The notes under the pieces: generated by a model
Told to the model about the DNA's origin: nothing
The model's input: the letters and a program-made list of their open reading frames with translations, nothing else
Databases searched by the model: none
Assembly (NCBI GenBank): GCA_022601195.1
Contig: JAHZIX010000044.1
Coordinates: 248,001-312,000, forward strand
From: Deltaproteobacteria bacterium
Lineage (GTDB): Bacteria; Acidobacteriota; Thermoanaerobaculia; Multivoradales; JAHZIX01
Direction: 5' to 3'
Length of the DNA: 64,000 nt
Shown here: positions 25,954 through 33,468 of the stretch, piece by piece
How the letters are laid out: each line of letters opens with the position of its first letter
How positions within the stretch are numbered: position 1 is the first letter of the stretch
Program-made: the position numbers and the translations under genes

Positions 25954-26275
25954 ATCGATCCTCGCGAATGGATTATCAGAGGCCGTCGAGAGAACTTCCA
26001 GCAAACTGTTAGCTCCGCAACGGCCATGGTGTTACCTGTGACATAGATGCAACAGTCTTGAAGATCCTTCGCCCTGGGTGGGAAAAATCTCTGAAAAAGA
26101 CTCGACAGAGTGGACTGGAGGGTGAGCGAGGCTCCAACGGAGGAATAGGGATGACGATCCCACCACGGAACTAGCTCCATTTGTCGACCGGGCTAAACCG
26201 ATTTCCTAGACCAACCGTATAAAAGAGTGAGCGCGGCAAGACAAGAGACGGTCTCCTCGCTTCTCCTCCTAGAAG
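25954..26275. other. Intergenic region upstream of the VTC operon
   Basis: No convincing gene. On the + strand it could hold the promoter of the small-RNA candidate that ends at 26303; TATAAA at 26219-26224 is a possible -10 box but lacks a good -35 partner. On the - strand it must hold the VTC operon promoter, which I could not place. Confidence 0.4.
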
Positions 26276-26303
26276 ACCCTGCTAACGCGGGGTCATTTTT
26301 TTG
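26276..26303 (+). terminator. Terminator 1 of a tandem pair
   Basis: GACCCTGC (26276-26283) pairs with GCGGGGTC (26288-26295), 8 bp with one wobble and loop TAAC, followed by A and seven T. The T-run shows the direction is +, although no protein gene on the + strand lies upstream for more than 2 kb. A C/T-rich CTCCTCC (26264-26270) precedes the stem. Confidence 0.75.
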
Positions 26304-26392
26304 CAATCTTTTCTATTCCGAAAACTTTCCCATCTAAGTTCTCGTAGATTCAAGCAGAGAGATTCGAATGGACTCTCTCTCTCCCTCCTCCT
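26304..26392 (+). ncRNA. Candidate small RNA between two near-identical terminators
   Basis: The segment between the two terminators has no open frame of note and ends with a pyrimidine tract containing CCCTCCTCCT (26383-26392) immediately before the second terminator stem. A similar tract (CTCCTCC) precedes terminator 1. CU-rich anti-Shine-Dalgarno tracts beside a terminator are a known layout in some bacterial small RNAs that block ribosome binding sites. The transcript start is unknown, and the RNA could begin upstream of terminator 1. The call rests on layout alone. Confidence 0.35.
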
Positions 26393-26421
26393 GACCCCGC
26401 TTAGGCGGGGTCACTTTTTTT
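26393..26421 (+). terminator. Terminator 2 of a tandem pair
   Basis: GACCCCGC (26393-26400) and GCGGGGTC (26405-26412) form a perfect 8-bp stem with loop TTAG, followed by AC and seven T. It differs from terminator 1 by one stem base and the loop. The 3' arm and T-run overlap the stop codon and last codons of the minus-strand gene that ends at 26411. Direction is +. Confidence 0.8.
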
Positions 26422-26896
26422 GCCCTCGAGGCCCCCAACGGTCGTCTCGCTTCTGAAAACGCTCTCCAACGCGGCCAAGAAAGCGACGGTAAACGTTCAA
26501 TTGACGTCGGTTGAGGATCTTCGACGAGCGGAGCACCGCTTCGGCCAGAAGGCGATGTCTTTCACCGTATAAGAGTGAAAGCTCATCGATCGCTCCTTCG
26601 ATGCGTTGCCGATCCGGATTGGGGGCCGAGAGTAAACGCTTCAATCGCTGCTGCGCAGCCCGCTGACGACGATGGTTGCGGCGAGCCTGCTCATAGAAAT
26701 CCTTCTGGATGGTCACGAATCGAGCCCGGGGTTCCCCGTCCAGATCCAGTTGTTCCACCAACTGCTCCAAGGCTCGGCCGGGATTGTTCACCGCTGGTGG
26801 CTTCGGCGTCCAATGGCGTATCACCAGAGTCGAGACGATGCCCAGGTTCACCCCCAAAGAGAGGGCCAATACCAGAATCAACCACCACCGTTTCAT
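26411..26896 (-). CDS. CpxP/CnrX-like periplasmic heavy-metal sensor protein
   Basis: A 161-residue protein anchored by one N-terminal helix (WWLILVLALSLGVNLGIVSTLVI) and otherwise made of long charged helices (RRNHRRQRAAQQRLKRLLSA, LLYGERHRLLAEAVL, LNVYRRFLGRVGERF). This is the helical-hairpin pattern of the Spy/CpxP/ZraP and CnrX periplasmic sensors. Its ATG overlaps the stop of the anti-sigma gene (ATGA), which fixes the start at 26896; a longer in-frame extension is antisigma coding sequence in another frame. The order sigma, anti-sigma, sensor resembles the cnrYXH metal-response systems. The metal or envelope signal is unknown. Confidence 0.78.
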   Translation of the reverse strand: MKRWWLILVLALSLGVNLGIVSTLVIRHWTPKPPAVNNPGRALEQLVEQLDLDGEPRARFVTIQKDFYEQARRNHRRQRAAQQRLKRLLSAPNPDRQRIEGAIDELSLLYGERHRLLAEAVLRSSKILNRRQLNVYRRFLGRVGERFQKRDDRWGPRGQKK

Positions 26897-27351
26897 GGCC
26901 CTACCTCGTCTTCCGCCTCGAAAGGAGTGCTCTCTTCCAGGGCTTGCCAATACAGATCCGTCAAACTGGTATCCGCTTCTGCACTGATCATCCCGAAGGT
27001 CTCCCCAGGGGCTACCCAAGCGCTCAGGGAATATCCCAAGGCAGCTCCGGTCACCAAGGCAGCAGCCGCTACGACTCGAGCCCAGGAGGGCAGCAGCCCC
27101 CAAGAGAACTCCGTGCCGCCTGGCTGCGCCGCCTCTAAGCGGGCGAAGACATCCGCTTGGAGACCAGCAGCAACCGATCCGGGAGGCAACTGGAGATCCT
27201 CCCAGATCTCTTGGAATTGGTGGAAGGTAGCTTCCATTTCCGGCTCCCTCTCCAAACGACGACGAAGCCGACCTTCTTCCGCCTCTGGAAGCTCGCCGTG
27301 CAACAGCTTCATCAGCTGTCCTAACTCCGCCTTGCTGATCCCATTCCTCAT
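26893..27351 (-). CDS. Membrane anti-sigma factor
   Basis: A 152-residue protein. The cytosolic N-terminus (KAELGQLMKLLHGELPEAEEGRLRRRLEREPEMEATF) resembles the zinc-less anti-sigma domain fold with a short helical bundle; there is no HxxxCxxC motif. One membrane helix follows (VVAAAALVTGAALGYSLSAWVA), then about 35 extracytoplasmic residues. It directly follows the ECF sigma gene. The ATG at 27351, after an AAGGCAGG site, is chosen; ATGs at 27387 and 27396 overlap the sigma gene by up to 23 nt and remain possible. It probably sequesters the upstream sigma factor and is controlled by the downstream CnrX-like protein. Confidence 0.8.
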   Translation of the reverse strand: MRNGISKAELGQLMKLLHGELPEAEEGRLRRRLEREPEMEATFHQFQEIWEDLQLPPGSVAAGLQADVFARLEAAQPGGTEFSWGLLPSWARVVAAAALVTGAALGYSLSAWVAPGETFGMISAEADTSLTDLYWQALEESTPFEAEDEVGP

Positions 27352-27373
27352 CGTCCTGCCTTCGCTTTCCTGA

Positions 27374-27985
27374 TCACTGCTGCGCATTTTCCCCATGAGA
27401 TGACAAACTTCTTTCCTGGGTGAGACGCCTCATGGCTCGAAATAGCCGGCTTTCCACCGCTCCCTCCGAAATCTCCAAAACCTCCGCGATCTCTCGGTAG
27501 GTCAGACCTTCGAACTTCGCCAGCACCAGCACGACTCTTTGATTGGCCGGCAACCGGCTCATGGAAAGGCGGGTCCGGTGCCACGCTTGGCGAATCTCCA
27601 ACGCCGCTTCCGGATCGACTCCTGAGTCCGGAGGGTCGAGCTCGCAAGGGGCCTCATCCGAACCCGAGGACAACCCCACGAATCGGACGATGCGGCGACG
27701 GCGTAATTGATTCAGGCAGTGATTCGTAGCGATGCGATACAGCCATGTAAAGACCTGGCCCCGAGGTTGAAAGGTCGCTGCCTTTCGATAGACCTTGAGG
27801 AACACTTCCTGGGCCGCATCCCGTGCGTCCTCCGGGTTGCCCAAGATCCGTTCACAAAGGTGCAACAGGCGCCTCTGGTGACGATCCACAAGGAAACCGA
27901 AGGCTTCCGCATCTCCTGCGGCAACTCGCGCGAGCACTTTGCGGTCACGATCGGCTTCGCCGGGTAAAGCAGCCTGATTATCCAC
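27374..27985 (-). CDS. ECF-type RNA polymerase sigma factor (RpoE-like)
   Basis: A 203-residue sigma factor starting with GTG. Region 2: LVDRHQRRLLHLCERILGN, DARDAAQEVFLKVYRKA and VFTWLYRIATNHCLNQLRR. Region 4: MSRLPANQRVVLVLAKFEGLTYREIAEVLEISEGAVESRLFRAMRRL. These are typical of the large RpoE-like ECF group. It begins a leftward three-gene unit with its probable anti-sigma factor and a CnrX/CpxP-like periplasmic protein. A target promoter could not be identified. Confidence 0.95.
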   Translation of the reverse strand: MDNQAALPGEADRDRKVLARVAAGDAEAFGFLVDRHQRRLLHLCERILGNPEDARDAAQEVFLKVYRKAATFQPRGQVFTWLYRIATNHCLNQLRRRRIVRFVGLSSGSDEAPCELDPPDSGVDPEAALEIRQAWHRTRLSMSRLPANQRVVLVLAKFEGLTYREIAEVLEISEGAVESRLFRAMRRLTQERSLSSHGENAQQ

Positions 27986-28097
27986 GCCACTCCATGGAAC
28001 CCTCCCGGAGCCCTTTTCCTGCGGTCCTTAGATTTTTTTCTCTTCTACCTAAGAGAAGGCAGATGCCGAAGCCGGCAAAAACCAGAGCCACCCGGTG

Positions 28098-30740
28098 TCA
28101 GGCTCGCAGGCTCTCGAGCTCCTGGCCTAGGGATTCGACCGCCGGATAGCGATCCTCGGGCCTTTTTGCCAGGCAGCGAAGGATCAACTGTTCTAAGGGT
28201 TGGGAGATCTCCGGCCAATGAACCGAGGGCGCCGCAGGCTCATCCCGAAGATGAGCGGAAATAATCTCCATGGGTGTTTCCCCAGCGAAGGGGAGGTGGC
28301 CGGTAAACATCTCGTAGAAGACGACTCCACAGGCGTAGATGTCTGCCCGGGCATCCACCGACTCACCCTGGAGCTGCTCCGGCGCCAAATAGTGGGGAGT
28401 ACCGACGATAGATCCCGGCGCGGTCTTGCCGGCACCGAGACGCTCCAGGGGCCTAGCGATACCAAAATCCATCAACTTGAGATTGCCGGCTTGATCCAGG
28501 ATGAGATTCTCTGGCTTGATATCGCGATGCAGGACTCCCTCCCGGTGAGCGGCGGCCAGGCCGGAACACAGCTGGCGACTCAGGCGCAAAGCTGCAGAAA
28601 AGGGCAGCCGGCCGGTCTGTTCGAGGAGGTAGCGCACGGTCAAACCTCGAACGAATTCCATGGAGATATAGGGAATGCCCCCAAAGTCACCGAAATCGAA
28701 GGTCCGCAACACATTGGGATGAGCGATGCGTCGAGCGAGCTTCAGCTCACTCTTGAGGTTTTCCATGGATTGGACATCTTGCCAACCTTGTTTGCGCAGA
28801 GTTTTCACCGCCACCAGATCGTCTAACTCTCGGTCGCGAGCCTTGTAGACCACCCCCATACCGCCAGCACCGAGAATGGAAAGGATCTCGAAGCGGCCAT
28901 CCAGAACGACTCCAGGGGCAATCTCGGACAAAGTGGCTGACTTCTCAGTGACCACCGGCTCCAGCACCGACGTGCGGCCGCTGGGCATGAGTAGACGCTC
29001 CGCCTCCTCGGGGCCGAGTAGAAAAATGGGTTGAGTGCTCAACACGCTGCTACCCGGTACCAGCTCGACCCCTGCCTTCTTGAGCTTCTCACCGACTTCT
29101 CTCTGTGCCTCTCGCGACAGCACCAGGTCCCCGGGCAAAGCCTCCCGCAAAAGAGTCTCCAGCTGCTGCACCGGCAGGCCGACCATCACCGGGCTCGGGT
29201 GATCGGCCCAAACGGCACTTCCAGAAGCGACCTTACCAAGGGTGAGAGCCATCGTTGGCGGCTCGAAAACATCGAAGGAGCTCTCCTGTCGCGATAGCTC
29301 CCGACGAAGCTCCCCGGCAGCGGCCAAGCCCCGCAAGGCACACCCAGGACCTTCGAAACGAGCCAGCACCCGGTGCCCACTCACCGACTCTACTTTTCCA
29401 TGATGGGACGAGGTAACGGCGGCGATTCGTCGCAGGTCCTTGCCTAGCCGTTGCAAAGTCTCCTTGGGCTCTTTGGCGTTCCGGGGATGAGCGTAACGTC
29501 GCAACTCGAGAGCCACCAGGGCCACGGAAGTGGCCACCGGATCCGCCATTGCATCTCCGCCTCCCGGTTCCGGGAGATGTCGCGACAGATCATTGACATA
29601 ACTTTCCATGTCGCTCTTTTCGCGCAAGTCGCTCAACAGGGAATCAAAAGCACGACCGAGTCGCCCCACCTCATCCGCTCGATCTGAAGCCACGCCGGTG
29701 CCGTAGTCGCCGCGAGCGGCCGCTTCCGCAGCCTCGGTCAGCTGCCGCACCGGCCGCATGGTATTGCGAGACAAGGCGTAGGAAAGCAGCAACCCCATCA
29801 CCAAGGCTGCCAGCCCGGCCAGCAATACGTCACGCAGAATTCGCTTGTACCCGGCTAACTCGTCCTCCAGCGAAGCCAGACCGACCGTCGCTCCAACGAC
29901 TTTCGAAGATCGATCCAGTAGCGGTACTAGGTAGGCCCGACTGCGACCTTCCATCTGTAGATCCAGCGTTGGCACCGGCTGCCCGGAAAAGACGTCTTGA
30001 ATCAGATTTGGCCGTTTTTCTAACTCCTCCAACAAATCCCTGGCGAGGGAAGCGCTCAAGGTAGACGCTGGGAGCTTGGCCTTGCCTTCCTCGCGCACCA
30101 GGAATGCGAGCTCGGTATCCGTCGCACGGTGAATCTCGCTCGCCAGGCTGTCGTCAACGGCGTAGCCGATGACCAGGACACCGTAGAGATCGAAACCCTG
30201 GACCAAAGGCACCGCCGCCGCTTCGAACAACTGCCCACGCTCCAACCAGTAGTCGGAACTCGTCTCGAAGGCTTCGATAGCCTCCTGAACCAACGGGAAC
30301 TCTGCTAGATCCTCATCCGTTGCCGTGGGACGATCGGTGCGGGCGATGAGCAACCCGTCTGGATCCGTCAAGATGGCGAAGTCCAAACCCAGGCGATCCC
30401 GCCGCTCAGCTAGCTGATCGAGAATCGACTCCCGGTCGGTCGTGATTTCGCCCCCCAGGCCACCCCCGACGGCTTCGGCCACATAGCTCAAAAAGACCGC
30501 ATCCCTCGACAGCACATCCGCGATCAGTCCGAGCTCCTCGAGATCTCGCTTCATGATGATCCCTTGAAGCTCCCGACTCCGCTCCAACGAACGCTCTGCC
30601 GCTTTCTCCGCCACCTCGGTGCCGCGGAAGTAGGTCACGGCGACGGCTGCCCCCACGGCTACGGCGATCAACAGAGTCGAGATGAGAAAGATGCGCGCTC
30701 CGAGAGACACCCCCCAGCCCTTTTTACCGGTATCTTTCAT
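28098..30740 (-). CDS. Transmembrane Ser/Thr kinase with sensor, HAMP and degenerate cyclase-like domain
   Basis: An 880-residue protein. It has a membrane helix at about 14-37, an extracytoplasmic cache-like sensor (about 40-300, with DFAILTDPDGLLIARTDRP), a second helix (about 305-327), a HAMP linker (NTMRPVRQLTEAAEAAARGDYG), a class III nucleotide-cyclase-like domain (about 400-560) and a C-terminal kinase (about 615-878) with LGAGGMGVVYKA, VAVKTL, HRDIKPENLIL and MDFGIA. The cyclase-like part has lost the two metal Asp: VALVALELRRYAHP replaces the first and GKVESVSGHRVLARF has His where the second is usual. So it is probably regulatory. The ATG at 30740 follows AAAGG and overlaps the upstream cupredoxin gene by 17 nt. 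Confidence 0.88.
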   Translation of the reverse strand: MKDTGKKGWGVSLGARIFLISTLLIAVAVGAAVAVTYFRGTEVAEKAAERSLERSRELQGIIMKRDLEELGLIADVLSRDAVFLSYVAEAVGGGLGGEITTDRESILDQLAERRDRLGLDFAILTDPDGLLIARTDRPTATDEDLAEFPLVQEAIEAFETSSDYWLERGQLFEAAAVPLVQGFDLYGVLVIGYAVDDSLASEIHRATDTELAFLVREEGKAKLPASTLSASLARDLLEELEKRPNLIQDVFSGQPVPTLDLQMEGRSRAYLVPLLDRSSKVVGATVGLASLEDELAGYKRILRDVLLAGLAALVMGLLLSYALSRNTMRPVRQLTEAAEAAARGDYGTGVASDRADEVGRLGRAFDSLLSDLREKSDMESYVNDLSRHLPEPGGGDAMADPVATSVALVALELRRYAHPRNAKEPKETLQRLGKDLRRIAAVTSSHHGKVESVSGHRVLARFEGPGCALRGLAAAGELRRELSRQESSFDVFEPPTMALTLGKVASGSAVWADHPSPVMVGLPVQQLETLLREALPGDLVLSREAQREVGEKLKKAGVELVPGSSVLSTQPIFLLGPEEAERLLMPSGRTSVLEPVVTEKSATLSEIAPGVVLDGRFEILSILGAGGMGVVYKARDRELDDLVAVKTLRKQGWQDVQSMENLKSELKLARRIAHPNVLRTFDFGDFGGIPYISMEFVRGLTVRYLLEQTGRLPFSAALRLSRQLCSGLAAAHREGVLHRDIKPENLILDQAGNLKLMDFGIARPLERLGAGKTAPGSIVGTPHYLAPEQLQGESVDARADIYACGVVFYEMFTGHLPFAGETPMEIISAHLRDEPAAPSVHWPEISQPLEQLILRCLAKRPEDRYPAVESLGQELESLRA

Positions 30741-31410
30741 CTCGTCGACCTTTCTTGTACGGCTTGCCAAACTTATTTAGGTGGGGTGTCGGCCGCCGCC
30801 GGGATTGCTCCAACCGGGCCTTCACCTGCTCCTTCAAAGGAAGTGAAACTCTCTGGCTCCATCGTCGTCCCCGCTCCTGCCAAATTCGCAAGGTCCCGCC
30901 TCCTTCCGGTAGGCCGGTCAGACGAAAAGCACCGGTGGAATCCGGCTTGGTAAAAAACGGTGTATCGAGAACAAGAATGAAGCCAATCATGGAATAATGA
31001 ACGTTGCAGAAAACCCTCACCAGCCCAGACTTTTCAAAGGTCCAAGTCTTGCTGTCGCCTTTGCGATAGAAGCCCAAGTCGAACAAATTCCCCGGAGACA
31101 CAGAGAAGACATTGTGCAAAATTGGATCGTCGTTGGGAAACCGAATTTGAGTGCCGGTCACGATCGGCAACACTCGGGGCTCAAAGGACTTCCCTCGAGT
31201 CGCCATGGTCAACGGCTTCGAGGGCGCAGACACAGAGCTACCCCCATCGGGAATATAGTAAATGACGGCATTTCGCAGCTCGTTGGCGCCAAGCCTCTTT
31301 CCACCCCCAGCGGAAAACAACTCCAGCTGGCCCCTAATCTCGGCACCAGAGAGGGTGTTTGCCCAAAAGATGGCGGACAACGCTAGAATGATGTTCGCGA
31401 TGCGGTGCAT
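30724..31410 (-). CDS. Exported cupredoxin (plastocyanin/amicyanin-like) protein
   Basis: A 228-residue protein with a signal peptide (IILALSAIFWANTLSGA). The centre is a cupredoxin: ILHNVFS supplies the first His and VFCNVHYSM the Cys-x-x-His-x-x-Met cluster, as in amicyanin-like type 1 copper sites. Similar proteins are often called methylamine-utilisation proteins. A second beta domain (GAFRLTGLPEGGGTLRIW) resembles a carboxypeptidase-regulatory-like fold, and the C-terminus is very basic. AGGAAGG precedes the ATG. It overlaps the Ser/Thr kinase gene by 17 nt; the pairing of a copper protein with a sensor kinase hints at copper or redox sensing, by inference. Confidence 0.85.
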   Translation of the reverse strand: MHRIANIILALSAIFWANTLSGAEIRGQLELFSAGGGKRLGANELRNAVIYYIPDGGSSVSAPSKPLTMATRGKSFEPRVLPIVTGTQIRFPNDDPILHNVFSVSPGNLFDLGFYRKGDSKTWTFEKSGLVRVFCNVHYSMIGFILVLDTPFFTKPDSTGAFRLTGLPEGGGTLRIWQERGRRWSQRVSLPLKEQVKARLEQSRRRPTPHLNKFGKPYKKGRRDERYR

Positions 31411-31494
31411 GATCCTTCCTGAGTGAAGTTATTGCCCGCAGAGCATAGCAAAGCACTCGACTATCCAGAGAGCATTCAGCAAGCCAACCCAATC

Positions 31495-32541
31495 ATGCTT
31501 CGAAACCGTATCCAAGAATGTATCGCCGACCCGAGCTGTCAGGCTTTCGAGACTCTCGCCCTAGAGGCGTTTCGCTTCCAATACGAACGCATAGCTCCCT
31601 ATCGTCGGCTCTGCCAGGAACAGGGAGTAGGCCCCGACGACGTTCGATGCTGGCTGGACATCCCCGCTGTCCCCGCTGCTGCCTTCAAAACTTTGCCGCT
31701 GTGTGCAGCTCCAGCTCGGGAGACCTTTCGCAGCAGTGGCACGTCCCAGGGACTCAAGCGACGCAGCGTCCACTATCAGCCCTTCCCAGAGCTCTATCGC
31801 GCCGCCATCGATAACTCTTTTCCGCAATTCTGCCTACCCACCGACTCGGCCATTCCGATGCTCTCGTTGATCCCCAGGCGGGCCCAAGTCCCAGACTCTA
31901 GCCTGTCTTTCATGATCGAACACCTGCTGGACCGGTACGGCAGCTCCCACAGCGAAACCGCTTTCGGCTGGCAGGGGGTCCGCCTCGACCATACCTTGAC
32001 CTGGGCACAAGAATGCCGACGCACCGGCGAGCCGGTCATGATCTTGGCCACCGCTCTAGCTCTGGCCCAATGGTTGGAGCTTCTCGACGAAGCAGACCTT
32101 CATTTGGATCTTCCAGCCGGAAGCGTGCTGTTCGAGACCGGAGGCTTCAAAGGGCGCCGACGGGAGGTCAAACGGTCGGACCTACTCACCGGAATAGAAC
32201 AGAGGCTGGGCATCTCGCCTTTGCGGGTGGTGCGGGAATACGGCATGACCGAGCTCTCGAGCCAATTCTATTCACGAACCTTGGAGGGGGGAGATCCAGA
32301 CCTCTTCGTGGCTCCTCCGTGGACCCGAGTTCGAGTGGTGGACCCCGAAACGTTGCAACCCGTGGAGGAGGGGCAAGCGGGCCTGCTGGCAATCTTCGAC
32401 CTCGCCAATCTCGGCTCGGCAGTTCATCTTCTTACCGAAGACCTGGGGATCGCCGAAGCGAATGGCTTCCGCCTGGCAGGCCGTGCCGCCAGCGCTGAGC
32501 TTCGCGGCTGCTCGCTGACCGCAGAAGAAATGTTGCTCTGA
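31495..32541 (+). CDS. LuxE-like acyl-protein synthetase
   Basis: A 348-residue protein of the LuxE family within the ANL adenylating superfamily. FRSSGTSQGLKRR is the nucleotide-binding P-loop, VREYGMTELSSQFY the conserved YGMTE motif, and LAIFDLANLGSAVHLLTEDLG the C-terminal hinge region. LuxE adenylates a fatty acid and passes it on as an acyl-enzyme. The start is uncertain: the ATG at 31495 has no clear ribosome binding site, and a GTG at 31423 would add 24 residues and lie 12 nt from the divergent cupredoxin start. It is the first gene of a three-gene unit that ends with a LuxC-like reductase. Confidence 0.85.
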   Translation: MLRNRIQECIADPSCQAFETLALEAFRFQYERIAPYRRLCQEQGVGPDDVRCWLDIPAVPAAAFKTLPLCAAPARETFRSSGTSQGLKRRSVHYQPFPELYRAAIDNSFPQFCLPTDSAIPMLSLIPRRAQVPDSSLSFMIEHLLDRYGSSHSETAFGWQGVRLDHTLTWAQECRRTGEPVMILATALALAQWLELLDEADLHLDLPAGSVLFETGGFKGRRREVKRSDLLTGIEQRLGISPLRVVREYGMTELSSQFYSRTLEGGDPDLFVAPPWTRVRVVDPETLQPVEEGQAGLLAIFDLANLGSAVHLLTEDLGIAEANGFRLAGRAASAELRGCSLTAEEMLL

Positions 32542-32562
32542 GTTAGAACCAAGGAAACCAGA

Positions 32563-33429
32563 ATGATGTCATCGATCCCCAAACTCGCCCTTTCCATTGC
32601 CATTGTGCTGCTGACGATACAGCTAGGCTCGAGTCTCGCTTGTGCGCCAGCTAAACCCGATGGTCCGAAAACCACCTCCATGGGGGAGTCTGCGCCTAGC
32701 GCCCTGGCCAGGGTCAAAGAAAAGGGGAAGCTGGTCATCCTTACAGTACCCCACCAGGAGAACTCCTTTACCAAGACCAACTTGGGGACCGGCCCGATGA
32801 AACTCTCCGGCACCCGTGAAGATTTCCAAGGCATCGACATCGACATCATGGGAGCCTTCGCTGACCACCTCGGAGTGGAGCTCGAAATCCGACCCACTGT
32901 AGGGCCAGAAGGAATTCCCGGCTATGAGCATCTGATTCCGGCTCTGGGTCGGGGAGACGGTGACATCATCGCCAGCTCCTTCACTATCACCAAGGAGCGT
33001 GAGGAAATCATCGACTTTTCGACCCCGTACTTTTTCGTCTACCGAGCCGTTGTCACCCGCACGGACCAAGGGCTGTCTTCCGCGGAAGATTTGAAAGGGA
33101 AAAAGGCGGTGATCCTGCCGGGCACCAGCCAGGAAAATCACCTCCGAAAAGCAGGGTTTTCTGAAAGCGACATCCTCTTCGTCGAATTCTCCCTAGAGAC
33201 TTACTCTTCGGTTCTCGAAGGCCTCGCGGATTTCACGCTACAGGACTCCCCCTCGGCCGAGAGAGTCGTCCAGGATTATCCGGAGCTCATGATCGCCTTC
33301 CCCTTCGACGACCAAGAGGATCAGTATGGATTCGGTGTTGCTCAAGGGAGTGATCTCCTGCCAGCCCTCGATGAATTCCTCGCTGAGATGAAGGCCAGCG
33401 GCAAGCTCGAAGAGATGACCCGCCTCTAG
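32563..33429 (+). CDS. Periplasmic solute-binding protein (SBP_bac_3, amino-acid type)
   Basis: A 288-residue exported protein. The signal sequence ends in SSLAC, so it may be a lipoprotein. The body has the family-3 binding-protein motifs FQGIDIDIMGAFADHLGVELEI, IIASSFTITKEREEIIDFSTPYF and the two-lobed repeat DLKGKKAVILPGTSQENHL. Such proteins deliver polar amino acids or similar small molecules to ABC importers, or act as ligand sensors. No permease or ATPase genes accompany it. It sits between the LuxE-like and LuxC-like genes (21-nt and 39-nt gaps) behind an AAGGAAA site, so it is part of that operon. Its ligand is unknown. Confidence 0.9.
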   Translation: MMSSIPKLALSIAIVLLTIQLGSSLACAPAKPDGPKTTSMGESAPSALARVKEKGKLVILTVPHQENSFTKTNLGTGPMKLSGTREDFQGIDIDIMGAFADHLGVELEIRPTVGPEGIPGYEHLIPALGRGDGDIIASSFTITKEREEIIDFSTPYFFVYRAVVTRTDQGLSSAEDLKGKKAVILPGTSQENHLRKAGFSESDILFVEFSLETYSSVLEGLADFTLQDSPSAERVVQDYPELMIAFPFDDQEDQYGFGVAQGSDLLPALDEFLAEMKASGKLEEMTRL

Positions 33430-33468
33430 GAGCCCCCCCACCGCACTGAAACCGCGCCAAGAAAAGAG

